From Arthrobacter sp. zg-Y238 (lineage in GTDB: Bacteria > Actinomycetota > Actinomycetes > Actinomycetales > Micrococcaceae), in NCBI RefSeq assembly GCF_024385525.1, contig NZ_JANFLU010000009.1:1-56180 (forward strand): a DNA stretch of 56,180 bases, given 5' to 3'. The translations under genes and the position numbers were made by a program. Below the pieces are notes generated by a model, which was not told the DNA's origin, did not search any database, and saw nothing but the letters and a program-made list of their open reading frames with translations. Below are positions 48,135-56,100 of the stretch, one piece after another. Position 1 is the first letter of the stretch, and every line of letters starts with the position of its first letter.

Positions 48135-48437
48135 ATGGCTACCGATTACGATGCCCCGCGCGTCAAGGAAGAAGACCAGCACACAGACTCCCTCGAGGGT
48201 CTGAAAGCTCAGCAGCGTGGCGGAGCGATGACAGCAGTCATCGATGTCGAAGAGTCAGACGCCATCGACGGTTTTGACCTTCCGGGTGCGGATCTTTCCG
48301 GCGAGGAACTGCTCATCAAGGTGGTTCCCCCGCAGGCAGACGAGTTCACCTGCATGTCCTGCTTCCTCGTACGCCACCGTTCGCAGATCGCCCGCGAAAA
48401 GAACGGCGAGGCCTACTGCCTGGACTGCGAGGGCTAG
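48135..48437 (+). CDS. DUF4193 family protein
   Basis: 100 residues. Actinobacterial family of unknown function: MATDYDAPRVKEED at the start, an acidic middle, and a C-terminal zinc-ribbon-like CMSC...CLDC (about 73-99). Cytoplasmic and soluble. AGGAGATAAG precedes the ATG. A -10-like TATGAT lies 45 bases upstream. A hairpin terminator follows. Confidence 0.94.
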   Translation: MATDYDAPRVKEEDQHTDSLEGLKAQQRGGAMTAVIDVEESDAIDGFDLPGADLSGEELLIKVVPPQADEFTCMSCFLVRHRSQIAREKNGEAYCLDCEG

Positions 48438-48454
48438 TCTCTCCCCGAGCCGCA

Positions 48455-48495
48455 CAGCCGGGTTCCGCCAGACGGCGGACCCGGCTGTTTGTCTT
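48455..48495 (+). terminator. Terminator of the DUF4193 gene
   Basis: CAGCCGGG, a bulged T, TCCGCC (48455-48469), loop AGAC, GGCGGACCCGGCTG (48474-48487), then TTTGTCTTT. Confidence 0.9.
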
Positions 48496-48526
48496 TAACG
48501 CAGGGTCCGCACCGTAGACTCTCCGC

Positions 48527-48961
48527 ATGCCTACCTCCCTTCCCCCATCCGCCCTTGCACTCACCCCGGCGGACAGGGCGCTCGTGGACCTGGCCCGGCG
48601 CACCATTGACGCCGCCACGGACGCCGGCCCCGGCGAAGACGGAATCCATACCATGGGCGCGGCGGTCAGGACGGCCGACGGCGGGATGCATGCGGGCGTG
48701 AACCTGTACCACTTCACGGGCGGTCCCTGCGCCGAACTTGTTGCCCTGGGTGCGGCCCGGGCAGCCGGAGCGGCCGATCCCACCTGCATCGTGGCCGTCG
48801 GCAACCACGGCCGCGGCGTCCAAAGCCCGTGCGGCCGGGACCGGCAGGTCCTTGCCGACTACTACCCCGGCATCCGCGTGATCCTGCCGACGCCGGACGG
48901 TCCGGTCAGCATTCCCGCGGGCGACCTGCTGCCGCTGGGATTCGTCCCGCCCGCGGCGTAA
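48527..48961 (+). CDS. Cytidine deaminase-like protein
   Basis: 144 residues with the cytidine-deaminase fold. HFTGGPCAELVALGAA carries the CAE catalytic motif, and SPCGRDRQVL replaces the usual PCGxCRQ, so one of the expected zinc Cys is Asp. Such PCGRDRQ forms occur in actinobacteria and are often annotated as cytidine deaminase, but activity is not assured. TAGACT ends 6 bases before the ATG with no Shine-Dalgarno, suggesting a leaderless transcript. A GNAT gene follows 7 bases after the stop. Confidence 0.8.
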   Translation: MPTSLPPSALALTPADRALVDLARRTIDAATDAGPGEDGIHTMGAAVRTADGGMHAGVNLYHFTGGPCAELVALGAARAAGAADPTCIVAVGNHGRGVQSPCGRDRQVLADYYPGIRVILPTPDGPVSIPAGDLLPLGFVPPAA

Positions 48962-48968
48962 CCGCCGG

Positions 48969-49545
48969 ATGCCTGCCTCTCCCCTGCTGCGTCCCTGGAC
49001 GGAGGCCGACGCACCGTCCCTGGACGCAGGCCGACGCACCGTCCCTCCATGCGGCTTTCGCTGCCGATCCTTCGCTTGAGCAGCAGCTGGGCTGCCGGCT
49101 CGACGACGTCGGACAGGCCGCCGGGTATCTCGAGACCGCCCTGGCTGATTCTCCGCAGCGGCGAAGCTTCGCTGTTGACATGGACGGTACGGCGGTAGGG
49201 AACATCGGAATCAGTGCCATCGACAGGCGGCACCAGACCGCCTGGGTCTCGTATTGGCTGGCTCCGTCCGCGCGGGGACATTCCCTCGCCTCCCGCGGCG
49301 TCGCGGCAGCAGCAGGCTGGGCCCTCGGTGACGGCGGGCTTTTCCGCCTCGAGCTGGGACACCGGACCAACAACCCTGCATCCTGCCGGGTGGCGCTGAA
49401 CGCCGGGTTCCGGCCGGAGGGCATCGAACGGTCCAAGCTGCGCTACGGCCGGGAACGCTTCGACGTGGAAACCCATGCGCGGCTGGATCCGGTTCCGAAG
49501 ATCAGTGCGCTGCCGCTTCAATCCCCCGGCCCCTCCACGTCCTGA
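48969..49545 (+). pseudogene. GNAT acetyltransferase broken by a 25-bp tandem duplication
   Basis: From the ATG at 48969 the frame reads MPASPLLRPWTEADAPSL, then runs into a stop at about 49080. The rest of an acetyltransferase (HAAFAADPSLEQQLG..., GNIGISAIDRRHQTAWVSYWLAPSARGHSLASRGV, RLELGHRTNNPASCRVALNAGF, RimJ/RimL-like) continues in another frame. A 25-bp tandem duplication (48990-49039) causes the shift; with one copy removed, one continuous frame of about 183 codons would result. It may be a true mutation, a reversible switch or an assembly error. The 3' end overlaps the convergent SOUL gene by 28 bases. Confidence 0.8.
48990..49039. repeat. 25-bp tandem duplication
   Basis: Copies at 48990-49014 and 49015-49039 differ at one base (GACGGAGG against GACGCAGG). 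Because 25 is not a multiple of three it shifts the GNAT frame. Confidence 0.93.
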
Positions 49546-50075
49546 ACCACTTCGTTGCGGCGCAGGAACCAGGGCCGGAACGGCGGGTCGAACCGTGCGA
49601 ACCGCGGACGGCCCAGCGGGGTGAACCCTTCGGCAGACACAGCCGCCAGGAGGACGTGGAGATGGCCCTGATAGTTGGCTTCGCTCCAGCGGCCGGAAAA
49701 CGCCGCAGCGGCAGCCGTCTGGCCCGGCACCGGAACAATGCTGACGGCCGGGTCCTCAGGCACCGGGGCGGACGCCGCGGTCAGCTCCGCGGGCAGGACG
49801 AAGGCCACGCAGAAAGCACCCGGAAGCGGGCTTGGTTCCAGCAGGACCGGAGCCGTCATCGCCAGGGGCATGCCGTCGGTTCCGGGCGACGGTTCCAGCG
49901 GAGACAGAAAGGTGTTCCTCCCGCTGATATACGCGTAGAGGTGCCGGAAGCCGGCATTGCCGGCCCCCTGGAACCCTGCGTTCACGGTGACCTGGGCCAC
50001 GAGGTGGGCGGGGTAATGGCGCAACTCGAAATCCGGATACCGTCCCAGGACGCTGTACGGCTGCTGCTCGGTCAT
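49518..50075 (-). CDS. SOUL family heme-binding-like protein
   Basis: About 185 residues. SOUL/HEBP fold: MTEQQPYSVLGRYPDFELRHYPAHLVAQVTV, FRHLYAYISGRN, MTAPVL and the C-terminal RFDPPFRPWFLRRNEVVQDVE. Heme binding is known for some members, but the role of bacterial ones is unclear. The start could also be the GTG at 50084; I prefer the ATG at 50075, which gives the usual MTEQQPY start. No good ribosome binding site is visible. Divergent from the peptide deformylase gene. Confidence 0.88.
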   Translation of the reverse strand: MTEQQPYSVLGRYPDFELRHYPAHLVAQVTVNAGFQGAGNAGFRHLYAYISGRNTFLSPLEPSPGTDGMPLAMTAPVLLEPSPLPGAFCVAFVLPAELTAASAPVPEDPAVSIVPVPGQTAAAAAFSGRWSEANYQGHLHVLLAAVSAEGFTPLGRPRFARFDPPFRPWFLRRNEVVQDVEGPGD

Positions 50076-50139
50076 GGTGAGCACACGTTACGCCGCCCCG
50101 GCTGCGCGGGAACACCGTAGCGGCTACTAGGATGAAGCG

Positions 50140-50769
50140 GTGCCCACAGATTCCACCGCCCTCCTGCGTGACCTGGTCCTGCCGATGCTCGAACAGGAGC
50201 TCGTGCCGATAGTCCAACTGGGGCACCCCGCCCTCCGCCGTGAGTCGCTGCCCTTCGACGGCGAGCTGGACGCCGCCGAACTGGACGCCCTTGTTGCACT
50301 TCTGCGCCGGGTCATGCACGCCGCCCCCGGCGTGGGAGTGGCTGCACCCCAGCTGGGTATTCCGCTGCAGATTGCGGTGCTGGAGGACACCTTCGACGCC
50401 GGAGCCGAGGCCTCGGCCGTCCGTGAGCGGTCTCCCCTGCCCTTCTTCACGATCATCAATCCCCGGTACGAAGCCGACGGAGACGAGACTGCGGAGTTCT
50501 TCGAAGGCTGCCTGTCCTTCGAGGGCTACCAAGGCGTGGTCCGCCGGCCGCGGTCCGTGGTGCTGGACTACACCGACCTGCAGTCCCGGCAGCGCATGGA
50601 ACGCTTCAGCGGCTGGCAGGCGCGGATCGTCCAGCATGAAACGGACCATCTCTTCGGAACCGTGTACGTGGACAGGATGCTTCCCCGGTCCCTGTGCAGC
50701 AATGCCGAATACGCCCGCCGCTGGGCCGCGCCGGGTATCGGCGAGGCCCAGCGGATACTGGGTTTCTAG
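50140..50769 (+). CDS. def: Peptide deformylase
   Basis: 209 residues. Removes the N-formyl group from new proteins. Motifs are GVGVAAPQLG (I), EGCLSFEG (II, metal Cys) and QHETDHLFG (III, HExxH metal His pair and Glu). The N-terminal extension of about 30 residues is usual for the actinobacterial form. Start GTG at 50140; TAGGAT ends 6 bases upstream with no Shine-Dalgarno, so a leaderless mRNA is likely. A second deformylase is probably present elsewhere in the genome. Confidence 0.95.
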   Translation: MPTDSTALLRDLVLPMLEQELVPIVQLGHPALRRESLPFDGELDAAELDALVALLRRVMHAAPGVGVAAPQLGIPLQIAVLEDTFDAGAEASAVRERSPLPFFTIINPRYEADGDETAEFFEGCLSFEGYQGVVRRPRSVVLDYTDLQSRQRMERFSGWQARIVQHETDHLFGTVYVDRMLPRSLCSNAEYARRWAAPGIGEAQRILGF

Positions 50770-50780
50770 ACCCGGCAGGT

Positions 50781-52820
50781 TTAGGCCCGGGCAGGCTCCG
50801 GCGTGCGCGCCTGCTCCGGGGCCGGGTTCTGCGGCGTGGGCAGCCAGCGGGCCCACCATGCGAGCAGGTGCTCGAAGCGCTTGCGCCGGTGCCACGGCGT
50901 GCCGCTGCGGGAAAGCTCGTGGTTCTCGCCCGGGAAGAGCAGCAGCTCCGTAGGCACCGACCGCAGCTTCAGTGCGGTGTAGTAGCGCTGAGCCTGCTCC
51001 ACCGGACAGCGCAGGTCCTCTTCGGAATGGACCACGAAGGTGGGGGTGCGGACGGAGTCCACGTGCGCCATCGGGCTCTGCGCCAGGACGGCGGCCGGAT
51101 CCGTACCCGTGTAACCGGCACTGAAGAACCAGCCGATGTCCGCTGAGCCGACGAAGGACAGCGGATCAAGGAAGCCGCGTTCCACCACGGCGGCGGTGAA
51201 CCGGTGGTCGTGCGCGATAGTCCACGCCGTGAGGTAGCCGCCGTAGGATCCGCCCATGATGCCCAGCCGGCTCCCGTCAAGTTCCGGATGAGCGGCCAGT
51301 GCACCGTCAACGAACGCGAGCACGTCGGCCAGGTCCAGGGTGCCCATGGCTTCCTTGATGCTACGCCCGTGCGCCTGCCCGTAGCCGGCTGACCCGCGCG
51401 GGTTGCACATCAGCACGGCGTAACCAGCGTTGGTGTAGATCTGCGTCTCGTCGAAATACCCCCACCCGTACTGGGCGAACGGACCGCCGTGGATGTTCAG
51501 CAGCACCGGGTGCGGGCCGGGTCCCTCGGGCAGGGCCAGCCAGCCGTGCACGGGATAGCCGTCCCCGGACGGGTGCGTTTCCTCCGCCGGCAGCGTCACC
51601 GTGGTTTCCCGGCGCAGCGCTTCGGAGAAATCCGTGACGGCGCGGAGGCGGCCGTCCTCGACGACGGCGAGGTCGCCGGCCGTCCGCGGGTCGGTGTAGC
51701 TGACCACCACTGTGCCGTCCGCGGACCCGGCGGCTTCCACGACCCGGGGGCCGGCCACCAGAACTTCCACGCGTCCGCGCGGGTCCACGGCCAGGAGTTC
51801 GCCCGCCCCGCGCGTCCGGCGAAAGACCAGCACCTCGGCGCCGTTGTGCGGCACGACGGTACCCTCCGCCAGGTCAACGCTCTCCGGGTCCGTCAGCCGG
51901 CGCACTGCCGTCGGATCCGCCGCCGGGGCCGCATACAGGGCGGTGTTGCGGGCAACGAAATCGGTGCCGGTGACGGAAACCTCCTGGCCCAGATAGAACA
52001 GCCAGTGACCGTTGGCGCTTTCCACCGGGTCCGAGACCGTCAGCGGGTTGCCGGCGTCGTGGTTGGTAAGCCGGGTCAGGCCGGTGCCGTCCGGATGGAT
52101 GCTGAAGACATCGGACACCAGGGAGTCATCCAGATCCGGGGAGGACGTGAACAGGATCCTGCTGCCGTCCGCAGTGAACACCGGCTGCAGATGGTCCGCT
52201 GGGTCCGATGTCAGCTGCACGGCCTCGGGCAGGCCCTTTTCGGGCCCGCCGTCGTCCTTGGCCCGGCCCCGCGGCTGGATGTGCGGCTCGGCGTCGAGGT
52301 CAGGCAACATCAAGTGGAAGATCTGCACGGGCTTGTCATTGGTGTAGCCCACGCCGTTCATCCGGTATTTGAAGGTGGTGATGAGCCGGGGATCCTCAGC
52401 GGTGGAACCCACGCCGTCAATGGTTCCGTACCGGCCTTCCTCGGGCACACGGGCGGAAAACACCACGCTGCGGCCATCCGGGGAGAAATTGAACCAGGAC
52501 ACGCCCAGCAATGCGTCAGTCAGCTGAATGGGCTCGCCGCTGCCGGCACCCAGGATGTGCAGCTGGGGCGGCTCCCCCGGCGCCGCACGCAGGAATCCGA
52601 GACTGGAACCATCGGGACTGTACTTCGGCAACGTGTCCCGGAAACCGCGGGTGAGCCGCCGCGGCCGGCCGCCCTGCGTCAACGGAATACGCCACAGCTG
52701 CCCGGTATAGGCATCGGCGGTGAAGTCCGGGCGGGTCACTGAGACCACGCAGTGCAGGGCATCGGGATGCACGGCCGGAGCGGACAGGGAATTCAGGAGA
52801 GGCAGGTCACATGGTTTCAC
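50781..52820 (-). CDS. S9-family prolyl oligopeptidase / acylaminoacyl peptidase-like
   Basis: About 679 residues. An N-terminal beta-propeller (PKYSPDGSSLGFLR, FNFSPDGRSVVFSAR and VFTADGSRILFTSS repeats) is followed by a C-terminal alpha/beta-hydrolase peptidase domain (about 420-670): NIHGGPFAQYGWGYFDE, IMGGSYGGYLTAWTIAHD with the catalytic Ser, and the terminal FPGENHELSRSG with the His. No signal peptide, so cytoplasmic. I chose the GTG at 52820: TAGGCT lies 7 bases upstream on the minus strand. Converges with the deformylase gene, divergent from the methyltransferase gene. Confidence 0.92.
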   Translation of the reverse strand: MKPCDLPLLNSLSAPAVHPDALHCVVSVTRPDFTADAYTGQLWRIPLTQGGRPRRLTRGFRDTLPKYSPDGSSLGFLRAAPGEPPQLHILGAGSGEPIQLTDALLGVSWFNFSPDGRSVVFSARVPEEGRYGTIDGVGSTAEDPRLITTFKYRMNGVGYTNDKPVQIFHLMLPDLDAEPHIQPRGRAKDDGGPEKGLPEAVQLTSDPADHLQPVFTADGSRILFTSSPDLDDSLVSDVFSIHPDGTGLTRLTNHDAGNPLTVSDPVESANGHWLFYLGQEVSVTGTDFVARNTALYAAPAADPTAVRRLTDPESVDLAEGTVVPHNGAEVLVFRRTRGAGELLAVDPRGRVEVLVAGPRVVEAAGSADGTVVVSYTDPRTAGDLAVVEDGRLRAVTDFSEALRRETTVTLPAEETHPSGDGYPVHGWLALPEGPGPHPVLLNIHGGPFAQYGWGYFDETQIYTNAGYAVLMCNPRGSAGYGQAHGRSIKEAMGTLDLADVLAFVDGALAAHPELDGSRLGIMGGSYGGYLTAWTIAHDHRFTAAVVERGFLDPLSFVGSADIGWFFSAGYTGTDPAAVLAQSPMAHVDSVRTPTFVVHSEEDLRCPVEQAQRYYTALKLRSVPTELLLFPGENHELSRSGTPWHRRKRFEHLLAWWARWLPTPQNPAPEQARTPEPARA

Positions 52821-52877
52821 GCTCCGAAGCCTAATGTCCGCGGCCGCCGGGGCCAACCGCCGCCTTAGGATGGATTC

Positions 52878-53714
52878 ATGCCTTCCCTGCCGCTGCTGGT
52901 CTGTCCCGTCTGTGGCGGCAGCCTCGAACCCGATCCCGATTTCCGGTCCCTCAGCTGCCCGGCAGGCCATCGATATGATGCGGCCAAGCAGGGCTATTTC
53001 AATCTCCTTACCGGCGGCGGGACTAAATTCCAGGCGGACACTGCCGCCATGGTGCAGGCCCGCACGGACTTTCTGGCGGCCGGACACTACCAGCCCATGG
53101 CGGCCGAGCTGGCACGCCTCGTGTCGGCTGCAGTACCCCGTGCAGGTGCCGTCCTCGACGCCGGCGCGGGCACCGGTTACTACCTCGGCGAGGTGCTGCG
53201 TCCGCTTCCGGGGGCCGAGGCGGTGGCACTGGATATTTCCAAGTACGCGCTGCGCCGGGCGGCCCGCGCACTGCCGGGAACCTACGCACTCGTGTGGGAC
53301 GTCTGGCGGCGGCTTCCGCTGCGGGATGCCTCCGTGGACGTGGTCCTGAACGTCTTCGCACCGAGGAACCCGCCGGAATTCCACCGGGTGCTGGCTCCCG
53401 GCGGCATCCTGGCCGTGGTGACTCCGCGGCCGGAGCACCTGCAGGAAATCCGGGCAGGGGCGGCGATGCTGGGTATCGCCGCCGAAAAGGAAGAACGGGT
53501 CGCTGCGTCCCTGTCACCCGGATTCTCCGCCCTGCACACCACACAGTGCACGTACACCATGCAGCTGCGCACTGCGGACGTCCGAAACGCCGTGCTGATG
53601 GGTCCTTCCGCCCGGCACCTGGAGCCGGACGCCCTCGGACGGACCCTCGCCGCCCTGCCCGACCCCGTCGAGGTGACTGCTTCCTTCACCCTGCAGATCT
53701 TCCGCGCCGACTGA
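52878..53714 (+). CDS. RlmA-like 23S rRNA guanine methyltransferase
   Basis: 278 residues. The N-terminal zinc site CPVCGGSLEPDPDFRSLSCPAGHRYD and the KQGYFNLL segment are diagnostic of the RlmA(I/II) family that methylates G745/G748 of 23S rRNA, the latter linked to macrolide tolerance. The Rossmann part shows VLDAGAGTGYYLGEVL and DISKYALRRAAR, then NVFAPRNPPEFHRVLAPGG. Exact target (G745 or G748) cannot be told from the sequence. TAGGAT lies 6 bases before the ATG with no Shine-Dalgarno, so a leaderless transcript is likely. Confidence 0.92.
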   Translation: MPSLPLLVCPVCGGSLEPDPDFRSLSCPAGHRYDAAKQGYFNLLTGGGTKFQADTAAMVQARTDFLAAGHYQPMAAELARLVSAAVPRAGAVLDAGAGTGYYLGEVLRPLPGAEAVALDISKYALRRAARALPGTYALVWDVWRRLPLRDASVDVVLNVFAPRNPPEFHRVLAPGGILAVVTPRPEHLQEIRAGAAMLGIAAEKEERVAASLSPGFSALHTTQCTYTMQLRTADVRNAVLMGPSARHLEPDALGRTLAALPDPVEVTASFTLQIFRAD

Positions 53715-53841
53715 GGCAGGACGCACAAAACGTTATCCTTCCGCCGCCCGCGGCCCTAGGTCTGCGGCACGGTCTCGGGCAGAATGTACTAAACGCCCGG
53801 TAACCGCCGCCGCGCGCGCTACCGGTGCCGCAGGCTACGGA

Positions 53842-53877
53842 ACAAGCAGGACAAGCAGGACAAGCACGACAAACAGG
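53842..53877. repeat. 9-bp tandem repeat (4 copies) in the nfeD leader
   Basis: ACAAGCAGG, ACAAGCAGG, ACAAGCACG, ACAAACAGG, in the 200 bases between the RlmA-like gene and nfeD, with ACAAC continuing. Confidence 0.88.
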
Positions 53878-53913
53878 ACAACGGGTACTGTCCGGAAGAT
53901 AAGGGGAAAACGG

Positions 53914-54393
53914 ATGCAGGAAGTCTTCGAATGGATGCTCAGCTATGGCTGGGCCCTCTGGCTGGTGCTTTTCCTCGGATTCGCCGCCGTGGAGGCCCTT
54001 ACCCTGGACCTGTTCTTCGGAATGCTCGCCGTGGGCGCGCTGGCGGCTATGCTGGCCTCGTTCTTCGCCGCCCCGCTCTTCCTGCAGGTGGTGGTGTTCG
54101 CGGTGGTCTCCGTCCTCATGATCGGCGTAGTACGGCCGATCGCGCTGAAACACCTGCAGAAGGGCGACAAGGACCAGTTGTCCAACATCGACCGGATCAT
54201 CGGCGCGCCTGCGCTGACGCTGGAATCCGTGACGGGTTCCTCCGGAACGGTGAAAATCGGCGGCGACACGTGGACTGCCCGCAGCGTTGACGGATCCCCG
54301 CTGCCCGCGGGCGTCGAGGTCAGCGTCGCACGGATCGAGGGTGCCACCGCCCTGGTCCAGGCGGCCGGAACCGGAACAACAGCAGCACACTGA
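53914..54393 (+). CDS. NfeD family membrane protein
   Basis: 159 residues. Two to three membrane helices (about 10-75) are followed by an OB-fold soluble domain (about 85-150) with GAPALTLESVTGSSGTVKIGGDTWTARSVDG, typical of NfeD. NfeD proteins work with SPFH/stomatin proteins in membrane microdomains; here an SPFH gene follows after 107 bases. AAGGGGAAAACGG precedes the ATG. Confidence 0.94.
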   Translation: MQEVFEWMLSYGWALWLVLFLGFAAVEALTLDLFFGMLAVGALAAMLASFFAAPLFLQVVVFAVVSVLMIGVVRPIALKHLQKGDKDQLSNIDRIIGAPALTLESVTGSSGTVKIGGDTWTARSVDGSPLPAGVEVSVARIEGATALVQAAGTGTTAAH

Positions 54394-54500
54394 CAAATCA
54401 GGCGGCATGGCCGCCGAACCAAATGCAGGAATTCCGGAAGGAATCCCGCTGAACCAAACCGCGGAATCCGTCCCGGATCGCGCGGAACGCAAGGGGGAAC

Positions 54501-55466
54501 ATGAGTGGAACAGCAGTCCTATTAATTCTCGCCGTCCTGGTGATCTTTGTACTGGTCATCCTGGTCAAGGCGGTCAAGATCGTCCCGCAGGCACGGGCAG
54601 GCGTCGTCGAACGGCTTGGCAAGTACCAGCGCACGCTGAATCCCGGCCTGACCATCCTGGTTCCGTTTGTGGACCGGATGCTGCCGCTGCTGGACCTGCG
54701 TGAACAGGTGGTGTCCTTCCCCCCGCAGCAGGTAATCACCGAGGACTCCCTCGTGGTCTCCATCGATACCGTGGTCTATTTCCAGGTCACCGATGCCCGG
54801 GCAGCAACCTATGAGATCGCGAACTACATCCAGGCTGTGGAGCAGCTGACCACCACCACGCTCCGCAACGTGGTGGGCGGCCTGAACCTGGAAGAGGCGC
54901 TGACCTCCCGTGACCAGATCAACGGCCAGCTGCGCGGCGTCCTGGATGACGCCACCGGCCGTTGGGGTATCCGGGTCTCCCGGGTGGAGCTCAAGGCCAT
55001 TGAACCGCCCCTGTCGATCCAGGATTCCATGGAGAAGCAGATGCGGGCCGAGCGGGAACGCCGCGCCACCATTCTGACCGCCGAAGGCACCAAGCAGTCC
55101 CAGATCCTCACCGCCGAAGGACGCCGACAGGCCGCCATCCTCGCTGCCGAGGGTGACGCGAAAGCCGCCATCCTGCGCGCCGACGGTGAGGCGCAGGCCA
55201 TCGCCAAGGTCTTCGATGCCATCCACAAGGGCAACCCGGACCAGAAGCTGCTTGCCTACCAGTACCTGCAGACCCTGCCGAAGCTGGCCGAAGGCACGTC
55301 CAACAAGCTGTGGATCATCCCGAGTGAGCTGGGCGAAGCCCTCAAGGGTGTCGGCAGCGCATTGGGCGACTTTGTTCCGGACGCGGCCATGCACTCGTCC
55401 AATGGGAGCACCCCGGTCCAGGCTTCCGGCCCTGCCGCCGCATCAGGCCCCGCAGCCGGAGCCTAG
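54501..55466 (+). CDS. SPFH/band 7 (stomatin-like) membrane protein
   Basis: 321 residues. One N-terminal membrane anchor (about 5-25), an SPFH domain with KIVPQARAGVVERLGKYQRTLNPGL and VSIDTVVYFQVTDARAATYEI, then a coiled coil of repeated AEG units (ILTAEGTKQSQILTAEGRRQAAILAAEGDAKAAILRADGEAQ). The C-terminal tail is Ala/Ser/Pro-rich. Forms large ring assemblies and organises membrane domains with NfeD. The start ATG has AAGGGGG upstream. Pairing with NfeD is a standard operon. Confidence 0.95.
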   Translation: MSGTAVLLILAVLVIFVLVILVKAVKIVPQARAGVVERLGKYQRTLNPGLTILVPFVDRMLPLLDLREQVVSFPPQQVITEDSLVVSIDTVVYFQVTDARAATYEIANYIQAVEQLTTTTLRNVVGGLNLEEALTSRDQINGQLRGVLDDATGRWGIRVSRVELKAIEPPLSIQDSMEKQMRAERERRATILTAEGTKQSQILTAEGRRQAAILAAEGDAKAAILRADGEAQAIAKVFDAIHKGNPDQKLLAYQYLQTLPKLAEGTSNKLWIIPSELGEALKGVGSALGDFVPDAAMHSSNGSTPVQASGPAAASGPAAGA

Positions 55467-55493
55467 CCCGTTCCGCTCCCCTGTTAGCCGATT

Positions 55494-55688
55494 CCCGTTC
55501 GGTGCCGGTATAATCGGTTGTTTGCCGGGCAATAGCTGCGGCACCGAACGGGACCGCCGACGGGAACAGCTGCGGCGTCGTCGGCGTTGTATTGGCTGTG
55601 ACGGCCAGCCTTAGGTTTACCTGCCGGTCCGCCTCCGGGCGGCAGGCGGGCACGGCACCGGCATAACAAGGGATCCGCCAGCGGATCC
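55494..55688 (+). promoter_or_regulatory. rbpA promoter and structured leader with a 14-bp dyad
   Basis: CCCGTTCGGTGCCG (55494-55507) and CGGCACCGAACGGG (55539-55552) form a perfect 14-bp inverted repeat; TATAAT lies between them at 55509-55514. A transcript starting about 7 bases after it would have a leader of roughly 190 bases that includes GGATCCGC-CA-GCGGATCC (55671-55688). The left arm sits in the -35/-10 spacer region and the right arm about 20 bases downstream of the predicted start. Confidence 0.65.
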
Positions 55689-55711
55689 AGCGGATTGAAG
55701 AGGGAGAAAAG

Positions 55712-56059
55712 ATGAGCGATCGTAGCCTGCGGGGTATGCGCCTGGGCGCGCAGAGCATGGAGACTGAATCCGGTGTGGAGCCGGCTCCCCGCCAGCGGGT
55801 GGAATACCGCTGTGAGGACGGCGAGCGTGTTTTCGTAACTTTCGCTGCCGAAGCGGACGTTCCCCCGGTCTGGATCTCCAAGACCGGCAAGGAAGCGCTT
55901 CTGGTGGACGGCGAAAAGCCGGACACCAGCAACGACAAGCCGGTGCGGACGCACTGGGACATGCTGTTGGAACGACGCAGCATCGAGGAACTTGAGACGA
56001 TCCTCCAGGACCGCCTGAACATCCTGCGTGAACGCCGCGGAGAGCGCACCAGCGCCTAG
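55712..56059 (+). CDS. rbpA: RNA polymerase-binding protein RbpA
   Basis: 115 residues. Actinobacterial RNA polymerase activator that binds the principal sigma factor and stabilises open complexes. The family sequence SDRSLRGMRLGAQSMETE at the start, RVEYRCEDGERVFVTFAAEADVPPVWISKTGKEALLVDG in the core domain, and the C-terminal sigma-interacting helix HWDMLLERRSIEELETILQDRLNILRE are all present. GAGGGAGAAAAG precedes the ATG. Its leader is long and structured. Confidence 0.97.
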   Translation: MSDRSLRGMRLGAQSMETESGVEPAPRQRVEYRCEDGERVFVTFAAEADVPPVWISKTGKEALLVDGEKPDTSNDKPVRTHWDMLLERRSIEELETILQDRLNILRERRGERTSA

Positions 56060-56068
56060 ATCCATGCA

Positions 56069-56098
56069 GCGCCTGTCCGGTCAGCGGACAATCGGCGC
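56069..56098 (+). terminator. Hairpin after rbpA
   Basis: GCGCC and TGTCCG (56069-56079) pair with CGGACA and GGCGC (56085-56098) with an ATC bulge. A further GC stem beginning near 56112 is probably the real terminator, but that sequence looks corrupted. Confidence 0.5.
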
Positions 56099-56100
56099 GT

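Noticed and set aside
48829-48968. Upstream GTG start that would keep the GNAT frame open
   Set aside because: It would add about 45 residues overlapping the deaminase-like gene in another frame; the 25-bp duplication explains the frame break better.
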